NCBI GenBank assembly: GCA_030435675.1
Contig: CM059625.1
Span: 17,608,001-17,672,000, forward strand
Direction of reading: 5' to 3'
Length of the DNA: 64,000 nt
Source: Steinernema hermaphroditum
Taxonomy: Eukaryota; Nematoda; Chromadorea; Rhabditida; Steinernematidae
Every line of letters starts with the position of its first letter. Position 1 is the first letter of the stretch. The translations under genes and the position numbers were made by a program. Below, piece by piece: positions 34,992 to 48,445 of the stretch. Below the pieces are notes generated by a model. It made no database searches. It was not told the origin of the DNA and was given only the letters and a program-made list of their open reading frames with translations.

Positions 34992-37900
34992 ACAGATTTA
35001 AAGGTTTCGGTTAATGCATGAGACTAGTTGAAGCGGTGCAAGCAATGTATTTGAGAAGAATAAAATGTCAGTTCACGGTAATTGGACTAGCCATTTCTCA
35101 CACGAACATAGCCACATCGAAAGGGTTCTCACGTTGGTGTTTTCAATCTCGACTTTTTTCTTGTTTTCAGTAATTATTTCCGTACATATGCTGCGAGCTT
35201 GGTTCCAAAATGGCTTCGGGTACAGTGTGTTTTGAGGAGGTTCCTGCTTAGATAGGTATGTTCTGAGGTGCATAAGGGTAACTGTCATCATTGAAAAGTA
35301 AACAAACCAATTAAGCCTTTGAGCGTTACATTATTTTTTCACCTCTACAACGATCGAATTTTCGCCCATGCTAATGTTGTCGAATCGTGGGACTCTACTC
35401 ACTTTTACTTAATCTGAGTTGCGATAGCAGCAACACGTTTAATGCTTAGTGAGATACAATGTACGTCAAAATGATAACATCATTCACTTTTTTGTTTCCG
35501 TCCGCCTTATTATGGAAGTATTTGTTCTCGCGAGACCCTTTCGAATGCTAGAATCGCACTTCAGAGGAACTGTCAATATGGCACACACTGTCCGTCATCT
35601 TTTAATTTATCTGTGTTCTTGGAACCTTGTTACCATCCTGTTTTTTCCGAAGGTGGCAATTGATATTGAATCGCTAAATGTGGTTACTGTTCAAATTTCA
35701 ACCGTCATCCGACAGGGTAAATTGCACTAGCTTGTTTTTCTGAACCAAAGGCGTGCATAATGAGAAGACTCCGGCGCTTTATTTCATGTCGGCGATTCCT
35801 TTGTGAGGCTCCTTTCATGTTTCGAGTGAATCACATATACTAGATAAACATGCTTCCATCGACCGCCTCTAAAAGTGAAACAACCTTTAAATTGTTAGCT
35901 TTGTATGAAGACATATGCGGTTGTGACGCTGTTTCTCAATATTCGGATGTCGACCATGGTGTCTGCTCTGCTACCCCGAGATCTAATAAATCTTAAGAAG
36001 GTACCTACTATACTTTGTGTTCGGACACATCTCCCACCCTCATCGAGGAAATTAAGTCTATCTTTGGTACTTCAACGTCAAAGCCGCTTGGGTTACATAC
36101 CTACCTGGTTATAAGTAACTAAAATAACAAGCTGGAATATCTGTTTGGACTTTCCGTAATGAGGACAGACAAAAATGTTAACGGAACATTCTTGGGACAC
36201 GCTCTTTAAACGATTTGCAATAAGGAGAATGTTCTCTATAAAGCGACTTCTTCACAGGACGTTCATTTCAGACACTGGCTACATTGGCCAGACAACGTCC
36301 CATTTCAAAAATGACTTTCTATTGGTTCCTACTAAGCCGAAATTAGATTTAGAAAATAGTATGCGCAAGCGGCGTCCGATTTCAGCGCCCATTCTTAAAC
36401 GTTTTCAGTCATTTTTAATTTAACCAACAATTCGTCGCGTACGCAAAATCATTAGATGGTCAGAAGCCAAAATATCGTCGTTGCGCTCTTCAATGTTTGC
36501 TCGTTCTTTGCTATACTTCTCTTTGCTCCGCTTACAGAGCGTCACTCCCTAATAAAAAATTCGCGTTGCAGAAACGACCGTCTGGAAAAGGAGCTTTGCA
36601 ACAAATGCAACTCAGTTCTTTCTTGCTTCTTTTCGTGTTTTTTTCACATTTCGAGCATACTATCAAAACAGTTGCCCATTCCCTTTTTCTGAATAGACGC
36701 CTCAATTGCGAATTAATATTTAATTAATCCCTTCAAACGGAACTTCAGTTCGGGTGATTAGTGAGCTTTAACACAGCGAACATTTTTTACAATTATGATA
36801 TTTGGGTGTTCGACAATATTTCATTTTTCATTGTTAGATACATTTGTTCCTAGAACACGATGGACTACATTTTTATTGTAGACGTAAAGAGGCTACCAAA
36901 AATTGATATATGCCGCGTATTTCTTAATATTTCGTAAACGGTTCTACTCATACGCAGACTGCATTAATTCAGGACAGAAGAAGGTTGTTCTTCGGTATAA
37001 CTCGTGTAAAAAATGGAGCTGCCACCAGGATATGAGGTGAGTCAAGCGAGTAAGTCTCCAGGGGATTGCTACTACTGAAATGACCATTGTGTTTGTTTAA
37101 TCAACACTGTTGTATTTACGGACTGTCAACGGCGCCCCTTATGCTTACTGATCGCATTCCTCGTACAAGTTTGTGCTATATTAAAAAAGGTCAAACTCAA
37201 TATTCGATCCTTGTGATGCACAACGCTCACAATTTTGCGTCGCTGCATTTTTCGTCGCTGCATTTTGATTTGTGGATACTGTGTTTTTTTCTTTTTCTGC
37301 GCTGCGAATGCCACTGAACAAAGAAACCCCTGATTTTTTGCTCGCGATCCCCTTGCCACCTACTAAACCTTCGTTTTCTATAATCTTATGTCGCTGTGAT
37401 GTCGTTTTCGAATGGTAGAAAACGATTATCGGTAATAAAGGTGCTTATGGAGATATTCAAACAAGGACATTTAAGTAAAGCCGGTTTTATTGAATTTGTG
37501 GAGATTAGAGCAAGGTTATTGGAAAACATTAAGAAAACTAAAGATGACGGCATTCGACACTTTTGAATTTAACTATGTTACTGCCAAAAACAAGTTTCTA
37601 TCTACGATCGCCCGATTAGGAGCTCGTACCACAGTAGTTGCTTAACGCAGTCTTGATAATACAAAAGAATCCTAAAACAAAATACCCACTTTGTGAGTAC
37701 TGGTTTTATTGACAGTTTACAGGCAGTTTACAGTTCTCAACAGGGTGAACGCTCGAAACCTGTAAGTTTACGTAATCATGTCGCTTACAATGACATAATA
37801 GAATCATGAATACGAGGTCTTTTCACGTTCAAGTGTAAAAAACACATGAGAAGGTAAACTATTTTGACGTTGTTTCCATAAACATTGCGATAAGCTAAGC

Positions 37901-39985
37901 ACACAAATTGGAGGGAGTTCTGTACTGTGACCTAGATGAAGAACCGCTGTTTCAATTCACGGTTCCTTGAGATACGGCTCATCTTTTATACATGTAATAA
38001 GGTTTTCGTTAATTCTTTCTTCCTTTCCGACACTTAGGCGGGCGTCTATTTTTGCCATTCGCGTCTGTTTTCTTTGAAGTCACCAATTTTAAGGTGCGTA
38101 AAAACGGACCAATGACAGCCTTGTCTTTTTGTGAAGGACAACAGCGGAAAGAAGAGTTAGCTGTTGACATTTTAATGGCGGAACTGCTCAATTCCTAACG
38201 AGAAAACACAATGCCGTTTGACCTTGGCCATTAGTACAGTATGTTCAGCCCTAAATGAGTGCAAGTTCACTTGTCAATTGGCTTTGTAAGATTTGAGCGG
38301 AAAATTTCTCAGATGGATTGATGGACAACCATTTTCCCACACATTTGAAATATAAGTACGTAATGAAGGTCTGTGTTCACTCAAATGTCCAAATGTTCTG
38401 CGCCTTTAAAGACGCGGTTATTTTTAGCGCTACGCCAAATTACAAACTGCCGCAGTGTAATTGAAATGGCTTATTTCGTATTATAATGTTAACAGTTCGT
38501 AAAGGTCCATCACCACCCGCTTTTTAATTTAGCATATTTGGGCAACGTTAGTTCAACTTGTCGCGGCGCTACACACTCTGCCCCTTTCTAGCGACGGCTC
38601 CTTGTTTATGCACTGATCATCCATCCAACACGGTATTTCGATTGGCCCCGGACCTATCGTGTTGTTTATGTCACTTTCTACCGGTACTCCCCCCATGCGC
38701 ATCCACGCGTCTGCGTATTTTATTTTGTGTGCATTTTTACTGTTCCTCTGGGCAGTAAGGAGCGAAGAGGAGAAGTCAGCAAAAAGCGGTAGAGAAAAAA
38801 ATACTACGGAAGGGTAACAAGACACATACATGATTACCGCATATAATTGGTTCAATCGCAGGCGTGTATATCTAACTGGCGATGATGCGCGGAAAGCCAA
38901 AGTGGGAATTTCCATCGGAGCCGATGTCACCGCCTTAGACGGCGGCTCGCGACGATCCCAAACGATTGGCTCCCTTAATCAACGATGGTTCGTTGACTGC
39001 TCGTCTTATGTTGTCCGCAAAGAGCGAAACCGCAGACGCGTGAAGGTGTTCCTTAATTTGGACGCCAGTCCCTACCCCTAAGAGGGTTGCTATTATTTAC
39101 AAACGTTCCATCCATCGTCTCCCTTCTTTGTTAGTACGCGTAGGGTTAGTTCGATATTGCTTTCGAAAGATTTCAATATCGACGTTCCCCAGAGGATCAC
39201 AAAATCAGCAGAATCAGACACCCCACTCAGCGTCGGCTCCAACGTGCGCCGCTCCGAAGGCAAACATCACCGACACACCTTTTTTTCTGTCCTGCAGCTC
39301 CTCCCGTCTGAGCGGCCCTATCGCGGCGATGATTTAATTTTGGCACGCGGGTCCAGCACATTAGTAAAAAGTGCATGTAGAGAATGGCAACATTGTAGCG
39401 GTATGGCGCCTGTGCCGGGCTACGCGTCGTCGCTGATCTTGTGTTGTAATTTGCATTTTAATTGATCTATTATTACTTGAGCTGTTTTTGCGAGCACGCA
39501 CGCGCACTCATCTCAGCCGTTTTTGTCGCGCTCCATATCCGCCCCTAAGGAGTCTTCGCTTCCGCGCGTGCTCCGTTCGTTTAGGTAATGATGGTTATGA
39601 CTGTGCTTTTATGAAGTGGTGATTACTTATTTACCACTCGACAAGCCAATATGCATAGACAATTTGAGGGAAGCAAAAGGAGGCGCGGTGATTCTTGCGA
39701 GGTGACGCACATGTGTTCGGCCAACCCAGAGGCTTTTGTGAAGCAGGGAAAATGGGAGAGTCTTCAACACATTGATTGCGTCGTCATCGCTCTTAGAACT
39801 TAATCCCTTGCATCGGTCCCTCCCAACTGTTAGTAGTGGCCAGCCCCTGTTTTCACCCTCCCTGTAGACAGACGTCTCCCGGCACGCTTTGGTTGACCAC
39901 CATGTTCGTCTCGTTCTACCGTTCTGTAAGACCCTTAAATTCATTTATTCAATATGGACTGATGTATGTAACACTGTACGTTTAG
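34992..39985. other. Five kb with no firm gene
   Basis: I support no complete gene. A possible initiating exon at 37014-37037 (MELPPGYE followed by a GTGAGT donor) has no convincing partner downstream. GC-rich, CpG-containing blocks at 38560-39080 and 39130-39560 carry open frames in several phases and may be promoter or 5' UTR of the receptor gene at 39986. A two-copy TTTTCGTCGCTGCA motif lies at about 37240-37265. The rest is AT-rich and featureless to me. Confidence 0.4.
35059..35064 (+). terminator. Poly(A) signal of the NCOA4-like gene
   Basis: Canonical AATAAA 68 bases past the stop codon, consistent with the short 3' UTRs of this window. Confidence 0.55.
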
Positions 39986-42900
39986 ATGAATCAATGTCTC
40001 AACGATACAGTGCTCCAGTTGACGACAGGAGACATTGATTACATTATACAGCGATACCTCTTTCCTGTAGAGTTCGTAGCTGGAGTCGTCGGAAACTGCA
40101 TCAATTTAGTCGTCCTATTGAGCAAAGGAATGCGAACAGAGGTCAGTTTAGTGGATGTCTACTTATATTTTATACGGCGGTCTTGTTTCAGTCGAACCTT
40201 CTCCTATCCGCCATGGCCTTCTCAGATATTGGCTTCTTGGTTAGTATGCTGCCACACTGCCTCGCGCCTTACGCTGTCTTTTACACAAGCATGACGTTTC
40301 GGTACTTCTACTATATCACCAAGACGCACGTCAATGCGATGGCGAACCTCTTCTCGGCTGCCGCAACTTGGTTCGTTTTGTTTCACTTACATAAGTCCGA
40401 AAAGCATTCTTTTGTTCGAAGTACACTTTCGCGGATTAGGTTACGGGCTTACGCGTGAGGATGATCACGGAGTGTCCCCCGGTCATGGACGAGTATTTAT
40501 GTGACGATTAATAGACGGCACCCTTTCAGGCTCGTCTTGGCCGTTTCAATAGAGCGCTTCTTCGGCATCCGAAAGCCAATGCATACGAGATTTCAATGGC
40601 GGGTCTGGAAGATCTACGCGCTGATCGTTTTGGTGTTCATCCTGGCAACAGCCGTCACTTCATATCACCACATCGAATACCACGTAAAAATCGTCGAACT
40701 CTGCAACAAAACTCAATTGCGGGCTTTGTACTACCCTGTAGGACAGAAAGTAAGACAAAAATTTGCAAATACCTTCATTTTGCATGATATAGTCATTACG
40801 TATTGCAAACAGTTATCATAGCAGATCATAATAGTAAATTTAATGGTTCCGTAAGAACAAAAGTCTGCTAATATCTCAAATAGCCTAGCTGCCAAATATG
40901 GACCAGCTGACACGGCAGCATTGAAACGCAATTGGTTCTATGAACAAATTCTCAGTGTTCAAGGATTATTGACCGATTGGCTCACAATTTGAGCTTTAAA
41001 TTCAGAAATTGTATTGCTTTCATTCGTAATGACGTAGCTTTGACTCATCCTTTGTTTGCATGCATAACTACCCGTTTTATGTGCGTCAGCGCTCCACTTA
41101 ACAAAGGAGTTCACACGACTGATTTGTGGTTCTAGCCTATGAAGATGAGGATACCAAGAATTTGGTATGTGAAAATGTGTCGAAAAATTCTGAATTTTCG
41201 AGCGCGTCGCGCACCGATGTTCGATCTAGACAAAATAGATAAGGCACGCGGCACACATACGTCGATTGAAGCAAATAGAAGGAGATCCTAAGTGATGCAT
41301 GCAAATTTAATGGGTTAAAACGAATCCGGCAATTGCGCCACTTCTCCAAACAGCACGTCATATTTGTTTATAAAATCTTTTTATAATTTCCTGTGACATC
41401 AGAACATTTGTTTTACCCGTCGGACGCCAGCTTAGAGCATCTACCCAACTAACACAGTAATCGTGCGTAAGATCGGCATCGCATAGACGTACAAATATCG
41501 GATAATCCCTGTTTTCTGGCAATCAAACCGCTCATTAGCTCAGGATAATCTACGTATTTTGGCGTTGATTATGAAAACGATATTTTGACAATTACGATTT
41601 GGCCAAACTCCATACCGTGAACAACCGTAATTCGAAATGGACGAAAACGCAAGTTGGCTGCGCGAATTTGCGGCACAACTAATTAATTTAGTAATTTACG
41701 GGCCAACTGGTGTTTTCTTTTTTGATCCTTAATGTTACAATTATTCAGTATTTTGTTTTTGCGACTCAACATTGAAAACATTATTAGCATCTTCTGTAGC
41801 CATATGTCAACAACTGAGTTAATGGAAACAGGAAAATGTCAAGCGTAAATTTCTAAACGCACGAAGCTTTGAAATCCTTATCCTTCAAAAACAAAAAAAT
41901 CACGATTAGTCACCTCCTTAGCGACGTAAAATGACTACAAAAAAAAACAAACATTCCTAGTAGTGATGTAGTCGTTCCAAGCAGTAAATGTGCCCAATTA
42001 GAGCGGGGATCTTCAGCTAAATGTTTTTCTGCTAAATAGAGGCGATCATCGGCGTTGCTATAAAAATGTTTTTGCATTGGAGCCTGTACATTTTTTGCTT
42101 TGATGTGTGGCCGATTCCAAGTCAATTTGCTACTCTTATAAGCTCGATGTTTGCTGAACCAACACACTTGACTTCTTTGAACTAATGTAGCTCACAGGTG
42201 CAACAACTATCCTTGAGGCTTAGAGAGTGTGGCCAACTGCCGCCAAAATGAAGTATGAACAGCTAGTAGATAAAAATTACTCTCATCTTCGCTTTATGGT
42301 CACAGATATGAATCTGCGTATAGTAGGAATGTGGTGATAATGGACAAGCAAGAAAAAATCAGATGCAAACAAAAAGTTGTTCTTTGCGGGCAGCATCAGT
42401 TGCGGTGCTATTTTAAATCTTAAAAGCAGCGCCAGTTTTAGGAAGATTTCAGCTGTATACTTCGAATCTTATCCGGTCTATAACATTTATAGAAAACATG
42501 TTTTCAAACTTAGAGTTATTTCTGATGCGAAAATTTTATACTTTTCTGATGTTTTTTTCGTATTTTGGTTCTGCAAACAAGGAAGCACAGGTAACAGTCA
42601 GAAAACAAAATAATATGAACAAAATATGCGAAGGAGGTACAGGAAACACAGTGCATACTGCAATTCGTCGATTCATATGGTGCAACTGCAATTCGTCGAT
42701 TCATATGGTGCATATTTTTTTCAGGTTGCGATGGTCCCCAGCCTGAAGCTCGGCTTGTTGGGCAACTCATCCGATCCTCCAGACATACCGGCCGTGTTTG
42801 CCGTGTACGCAAAGTGGGGAAAGTACATTCAGTCGAGTACGGTTGTGGTGATGCCCATCATAGCCGTTGCTATACTCAACTACTCGCTCATCGCCGCCCT

Positions 42901-43755
42901 CCGAAAACGGGACGTTTTGACGAATTCTGCAAGTGAGCCAAATGATCTGAAGGCCTTGGAATGTGAAACGACTCTGATGGTCACTGAACGCGGCAAGAGC
43001 TCTGTCAGCAGGAAAGAGTCAGACAAAATGTTGGCTTGTCGTGTAGTTGACGGCTTTACATTGTATTTCAGAAGGTTCAGCGATCTAGGAGCTATTCAGC
43101 GACAAGAACGCCGTGTAACAATCACGGTTCTGTCTATCGTAACGTGTTTCACATTGACTCATGTAAGATTCTCTTATGAATTCTGACGAAAAGGGAACGC
43201 GGGAATGTTCAGCAATCGGATAGATTTTCGGACAACTGATGATGACAATTTTGCTTTGTTCCTATCCGCATGCGTTATAAACGAGGATGTTCAAAAAAAT
43301 CGCTCAGCGTTGATCGCTAACGCAATCAACGATTTGCAAAAGAAACAAAATACCACTGCTTTAGATTGGTCAAACACAATTTTATTTCAGGCACCAACAC
43401 TGATTCCTTTCGTATGGGAATCCATAGACGACACCGCCACGCGTTACCCTCTCTTCATCAACATGGTCAGCATTGTAAATAACCTTCTTGTTGTCGGAAA
43501 AGTCATGAACTTCGTTCTCTTCTGTTCCGTATCCAGTCACTTCCGCAAACGTATGGTCACCCTTTTGGTGAGTACTGTCTTGCTGATCTAGCTGAGTCTT
43601 AACGTGTGTTTAAGTTTCGCCGACAGCCGAAGAAGTACAGTACAGGCAGTACTTCAATGCAGAGCCGTCACAAACATTCGGTTCAACTATCTACATACCG
43701 CTCGCGACCTCGTCTCCAGAAGTTCTCGACGACGAGCACTCAGCTCGACTACTAA
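39986..43755 (+). CDS. Rhodopsin-family GPCR, probable peptide receptor
   Basis: Exons 39986-40141, 40192-40370, 40530-40749, 42725-43162, 43391-43567 and 43615-43755; 436 aa. Seven membrane segments can be followed: TM1 with GNCINLVVLL, TM2 (SNLLLSAMAFSDIGFLVSML), TM3 ending SIERFFGI in place of DRY, TM4, TM5 (VVVMPIIAVAILNYSLIAAL), TM6 (ITVLSIVTCFTLTH) and TM7 (VGKVMNFVLFC in place of NPxxY), then SSHFRKRM. The replaced NPxxY and the FRK tail resemble nematode FMRFamide-peptide-receptor relatives; the ligand cannot be read from sequence. The third cytoplasmic loop contains a possible 42-nt in-frame intron (43030-43071), so the loop may come in two lengths. The 2-kb intron before TM5 ends in a tandem duplication. 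The start follows an acceptor directly, so a 5' noncoding exon is likely. Confidence 0.87.
42657..42712. repeat. Perfect 28-bp tandem duplication next to a splice acceptor
   Basis: Two identical 28-base units beginning ACTGCAATTCGTCGATTCAT lie back to back, ending 12 bases before the acceptor of the GPCR exon at 42725, where branch point and polypyrimidine tract are expected. They are probably a recent replication slippage. Confidence 0.85.
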
Positions 43756-45459
43756 TCAACTCTCTCAACTTCTCACATATCGCTCTATCCTTTTTCTTTG
43801 TCAGACCTCCCTTATTACCGTTTGATCTCGCGTTTGCTCCCCAACTGGTCCCAAATTGTTTTCGATCCATTTGTTCTACAAATTGTTGTTGTTCAAGTAT
43901 GACCTTTGTTATCGATCTTGTATTCATGCGTGAAGTAAGAGTCTCTTTATTCTCGAAGGTATATATTGAAGATTTACGTTTTAAGTTGAGACAAAGAGAG
44001 CGTGTAAACTATTTGGAATAAACGTTGTTATTGTTCTGTTTGGTTTTGCTGAAGACCGATGAAAATAAAAGTGCACCCACCGGAGATGACAGAGACTGAC
44101 GTTATGAACACCATACAAACTGTTCCACCATCGTTTGATGGCTATATTGCATGTCAAAGGTCCAGAGTTTGGTCAAGCTTGCAGTGTCATCAGTGAGCAG
44201 TTATAGATAGTAAAGGTCACCTTGTTGGCCGTGCCGTTGCACTATGGACTATCAGCAGTTCTGCAGTTTGTCATGAAGTTTGTCAGCCAGGTATATAACC
44301 CGAGCGCAAATTCAAATTGCTGAAATTGCTCAAGTCGTGCTGCTTTGAAATTAACTGATGATTTCGGTCTGGTGGACAGAAAATCATGAACAGAAAACAT
44401 GCTTGATTTTCAGGCGTTACTTTGAAATCCCTCTCTTTTTTAACACTTCAAGTGCTATGGAGGCGGTCGAAGTACGGTATCATGCTGCCGGCTTATGTGA
44501 TCTCGGTTTCCAGTTTGGCGGAAGATAACTCGCATCTGAAAGCACGTGCTCGTTACTTAATACCTCTTGGAGACATACCAATAATCTACGGAGATCTCTA
44601 GTTCGGTGATTAGAAGATGGCGAAAGCGAACTAGTCACAGGATAAGCGGACTTACAGCAAAATTTATGTGTTGCTCACCACGTTATTAACTGTGATTTAA
44701 ATACGATAAGTAGATTCCGTTCGTAAATCGGTTATAATACACTTAGAAATCCAACCTGTTGTGAATTATGGTAAATGGCTTTTTACAGGAGTAGTAGAAT
44801 AAGGAGGGGTTCTGCAGTATATAGCACTACGAATACAGGGCCATATAAATCTGTCAATTTGCTTAAACAAAGGAAGCCTTGGATATTTTACAAAGTACAT
44901 AGTGAGAAGACGGTGTGGTCCATTGGCTGGGCGGATTCACAATTGCCCAACATACGACAGCTGTTGACAACGGCGTCCAGGGAAGTGAAAAATGCTAGGA
45001 ATGTTGCGCATGGCACTAGTCCGGCCTTCAATCTAAGGGAGAAAATCCATATCGCTTAGAATCGCTCTTGCTCACGATTCGCTTTTGTGAAATAGAAATA
45101 CCTCAAGGACAAATACTAATGTTTAGGATAGTTGATTCGTGAAAGCAAGGGCTCGAATGAGCACCGTGACCATTTTCGGAGCAGTTTAGCACAGGAAATA
45201 CTTCAAGTCATTAGATGCCGGTCGCGGTGAAGTCATGTGCACCGAGTGGAAGCAGGTCGGCTTATGGAATTCGAAAAGAAGAACTTCCTGTTGAAACAAA
45301 AAACAAGACAGCAGCGTTTGGTTGTGTGTCCGAACATCCGAACTTTTGACCGAACGTGGAAGAATTTCCCCAAAGCGCTGCCGAAACAAAATAACTGTCG
45401 TGCGTATAAATTTATTATGTACAGTAATACCCGTAAGTGCTGAAGAATCTGAATATATA
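43756..45459. other. Intergenic stretch between the convergent GPCR and CNG channel
   Basis: No exon is supported. AATAAA hexamers near 44018 and 44064 could end the GPCR transcript. The 94-aa plus-strand frame at 44775-45059 lacks any motif and has no matching splice partners. Confidence 0.4.
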
Positions 45460-48445
45460 CTAATCTTGATCTTCACTAATATCTGCAAGGCTTCGTCTAG
45501 GCATAACTCCGCGGCTCATGTGCATACAACGTAACTCGATTTGATATAGCCTCTGTTTCAAGGACCGCGACGAATCCTGAAGACAAATTATGATATTATT
45601 ACGGTCACTCTTACCGCAAACAATTGTTGTTGTCCAATAATTAGTTCTCCTATATTGTCTAAGTTTCTCTCTAGCACTGCCAGTTTCTCGTCCATAGTTA
45701 TAGCATTCAAAAGTCCTGGAATAGTGCTAGCAGTCTGGCGCGGAATGAACATATTGTCCCGTCTGAGCATGGCCTTCGCTGCAACGCGTAGCGTTATTCA
45801 CATAGTAGCAAGTTCAAACCTTTTTTAACAAGCTGTGCTTTCGTTCGTGGAAAATCGAGCAGAACGTTTGAGAAGTCGTCCCGGTGGAGAACGTAGAGAT
45901 CGGTAAATCCAACGGAACGAATAGTTGTACAACGTCGATTCTTTAGTTTATGCTCAGGAAGGTCAAACAAGTAAAGTTCGCCGAAAGCACAACCTGAAAG
46001 AGAAGGGCTATGCAAAAGAACATACACTCATTTGCAGAAAAGCATTGAAAATACTGGAACTTAGCCATACGGCTTGTGATAGGACTCTCATCTGCGGCAG
46101 TACTGCTGAAGTTTCAGTTTGCTGCCTCACAAACGCTTGGGAAAACGTTCTATGCCGACACGGAAATGCGTGAAATTGAATGCGGTTCATACCTTCGGGG
46201 ATGGTAAATAATACAGTTTCGTTATCAGCGCTCATTGCCAGAAGCTGTCCGGATTTGACAATATACATTTCTTTGCCTTGCTCACCGCGTTTACATATTT
46301 CATCATGCGGACAGTAGAACTGAAGTCTCAGTTTACCAACCAGTTCGTTGATTAGTCTGTCGTCGGAGCCCTAGTCATTAATCAGTGCCATTGTAGTTAA
46401 CACCATTGCTCACCTTGAAGAGATCTACTTCCCTGAGCATGTCTTCATGAATACACATTTGCATTGCTTGCCTTAGTTTGCCAGGCAAATATTTCTTCAT
46501 GGGCTACAATTTTTGTTGATTACTTACGATCGGGAAATTCCAAATGTACTCTATCATCTACATGCCGATTGTTGATCATAAATCCAAAGAAATTTAAGGC
46601 TTTCTTTTGGAGGAGGTAATCGACTTGCCTAAAGCAAAGAATCTGAGATTTTAAGGACGACTGGATAATATAATCAGGACAGTATCAATCCATACCTAGT
46701 TTTCATAAAAAGTTTGACACCGTCCAACTGACTTCGCAAGTTGCTCGTGTAAGCATTTGAGTTGGCAACCATGTCACCGACACTTCCAACGATTACGGCG
46801 AACAACAGAATGCCAACAACTGAATCGAAGATTTCGTACAAATTTTGATAGGAGAAATTTGGTTCCGGCTACAATTCATTGCATTTCTCCAAGACACATC
46901 TTACCTACCTGCTCACCAAGAGTGGTTATAGTCATGGACGACCAATACATGCTGAGTACGTACTCCTTTGACAAGTTTGAATATCTCTCCTCATCAAATC
47001 TAAATGACGTCTATGTTTAACATGCCAAAGGAACCAATCAGACTTATCGGCACTCCAGAAAGCGAGCATTTTTTTTCTGTGCTGTTCACCTTCGGTCGTA
47101 TTGTCATCTCTCACGTCGACTTGTTCTTCAGTTTCGTTCATACGACATACATAGACCCGATGGGACATCTCACACTTCGGAAATATTGGGTCATTTATTT
47201 TATCGAATGAAAAAGCCCAGTCCGATTTGTTGACGGCTAAGTGAAACCAATTCGTCCATTTTCGATAATGGGACTTACCGTCTATGTCGAGCATTGTACT
47301 CATCAAGTAATACCCGCAAGCATTCCAGTGAAAGATGAATATGGCAGTGATCATAACTTTGGCAATGGACCACGCACTTGTCCTCTGTATGCGCATGTCT
47401 GCCAAGTTGACAAAATCGAGCAATCTATAGCATTTGAGCAAGCGGTTACTTCTGAAGCAACTCATTCTGCTAATACTTTGTCAACATCATTACCTAAATA
47501 AAGACATATTGTGCTTGATAAATAACAGTAGGTCAGTCGGCAGAATGGCTCCGATGTCAACAACAAATTCCCACCTGAAAGCACTCATTTTATTGTAACA
47601 CTTGGTAGCAAGATAGCTTACCGACTAGCATACTTTTCCCTAGTTGCTGCACTGTTATATATCTTAACACCGTCTTCATAGAACGCTGAAAGAGGTAATA
47701 TGTATTGGTGCAAAATTATGAAGCTGGTGAATTTACGATATAGTTGGCCAGGACCTTATCGGTTTTTCATTTCAGCACAGTACGTGTATATCAAATGTTT
47801 TTAACGAACCTGTTCTTGACTGAACGAAGATATCGAGAAGCAGTAGGAAATCTGTTGAGGCGTTGGCAATCAGCCATGTCGAATAGTGAACCGTATGGAC
47901 TTCTTCGAATATTAATATCGTTAGGGTTGCCAGGTTATAGAAGCAAACAAGAGACATTAATGCAGTCCATGCAATGATGAATGGCCCACGATTGTCAAAG
48001 ACGAAACCACTCTCGTGAACATTCCTGAAATTTTCAGTTATCAATAAAATTGAGTCCCCGATATGATAGCTAATAATGTGAAGAAGCGTAATTTGGACGG
48101 GTAAGTCCAAAAATGTCATCAATGGCAGTAGAAAAAAAACATTTTTCAATCTCCAGAATGACGTATTTCTGTGGGAGTTATTTTTTTGTGCGGATCAATA
48201 CATGATACTTACTTCAAATTTGGATCCACTCCCGGTATCTTGCCTCCCGTATCGCTGATATCGACGTGAACGCTCGCAACCCGATCATCTTGAACCGGAG
48301 CAGGTATCCAACTTCGAACGATCTATCGCATTCATTGCTAAACTCTCTGCGATAACGAACCGCCCACCTTAACAAGTCTATTGACACTGCTGACTTTTTG
48401 TATCTCGGCTGCCAACTGGCCGTTCTCTAGTTCGGCCAGAGACAT
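45460..48445 (-). CDS. Cyclic-nucleotide-gated cation channel subunit
   Basis: Fifteen minus-strand exons: 48445-48368, 48322-48213, 48024-47810, 47685-47622, 47574-47494, 47451-47279, 47236-47044, 46999-46909, 46868-46696, 46628-46550, 46503-46414, 46370-46193, 45993-45820, 45778-45615 and 45576-45460; 659 aa. Landmarks are S1, S2 ending DIFVQSRTG, S3 (VVDIGAILPTDLLLF), S4/S5 (IFIFHWNACGYYLM), pore YWSSMTITTLGEQPEPN, S6 (FAVIVGSVGDMV), the C-linker (KKYLPGKLRQ) and a cyclic-nucleotide-binding domain (about 450-566) with GCAFGELYLFDLP and NRRCTTIRSVGFTDLYVL, then a C-terminal coil. The pore Glu points to an alpha-type, TAX-4-like subunit of sensory neurons. The cGMP-contact Thr of the family (RRTANIRS) is Cys here. 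The extracellular S5-pore linker is long, and its 42-nt intron (47278-47237) is stop-free. Confidence 0.93.

Noticed and set aside
37014..37037. Possible first exon MELPPGYE before a GTGAGT donor
   Set aside because: A 24-base exon with no convincing downstream partner in the next 2 kb is too weak to annotate.
38830..39081. 83-aa plus-strand frame in a GC-rich block
   Set aside because: Overlapping open frames on both strands and no recognisable motif suggest promoter-type GC-rich DNA rather than a gene.
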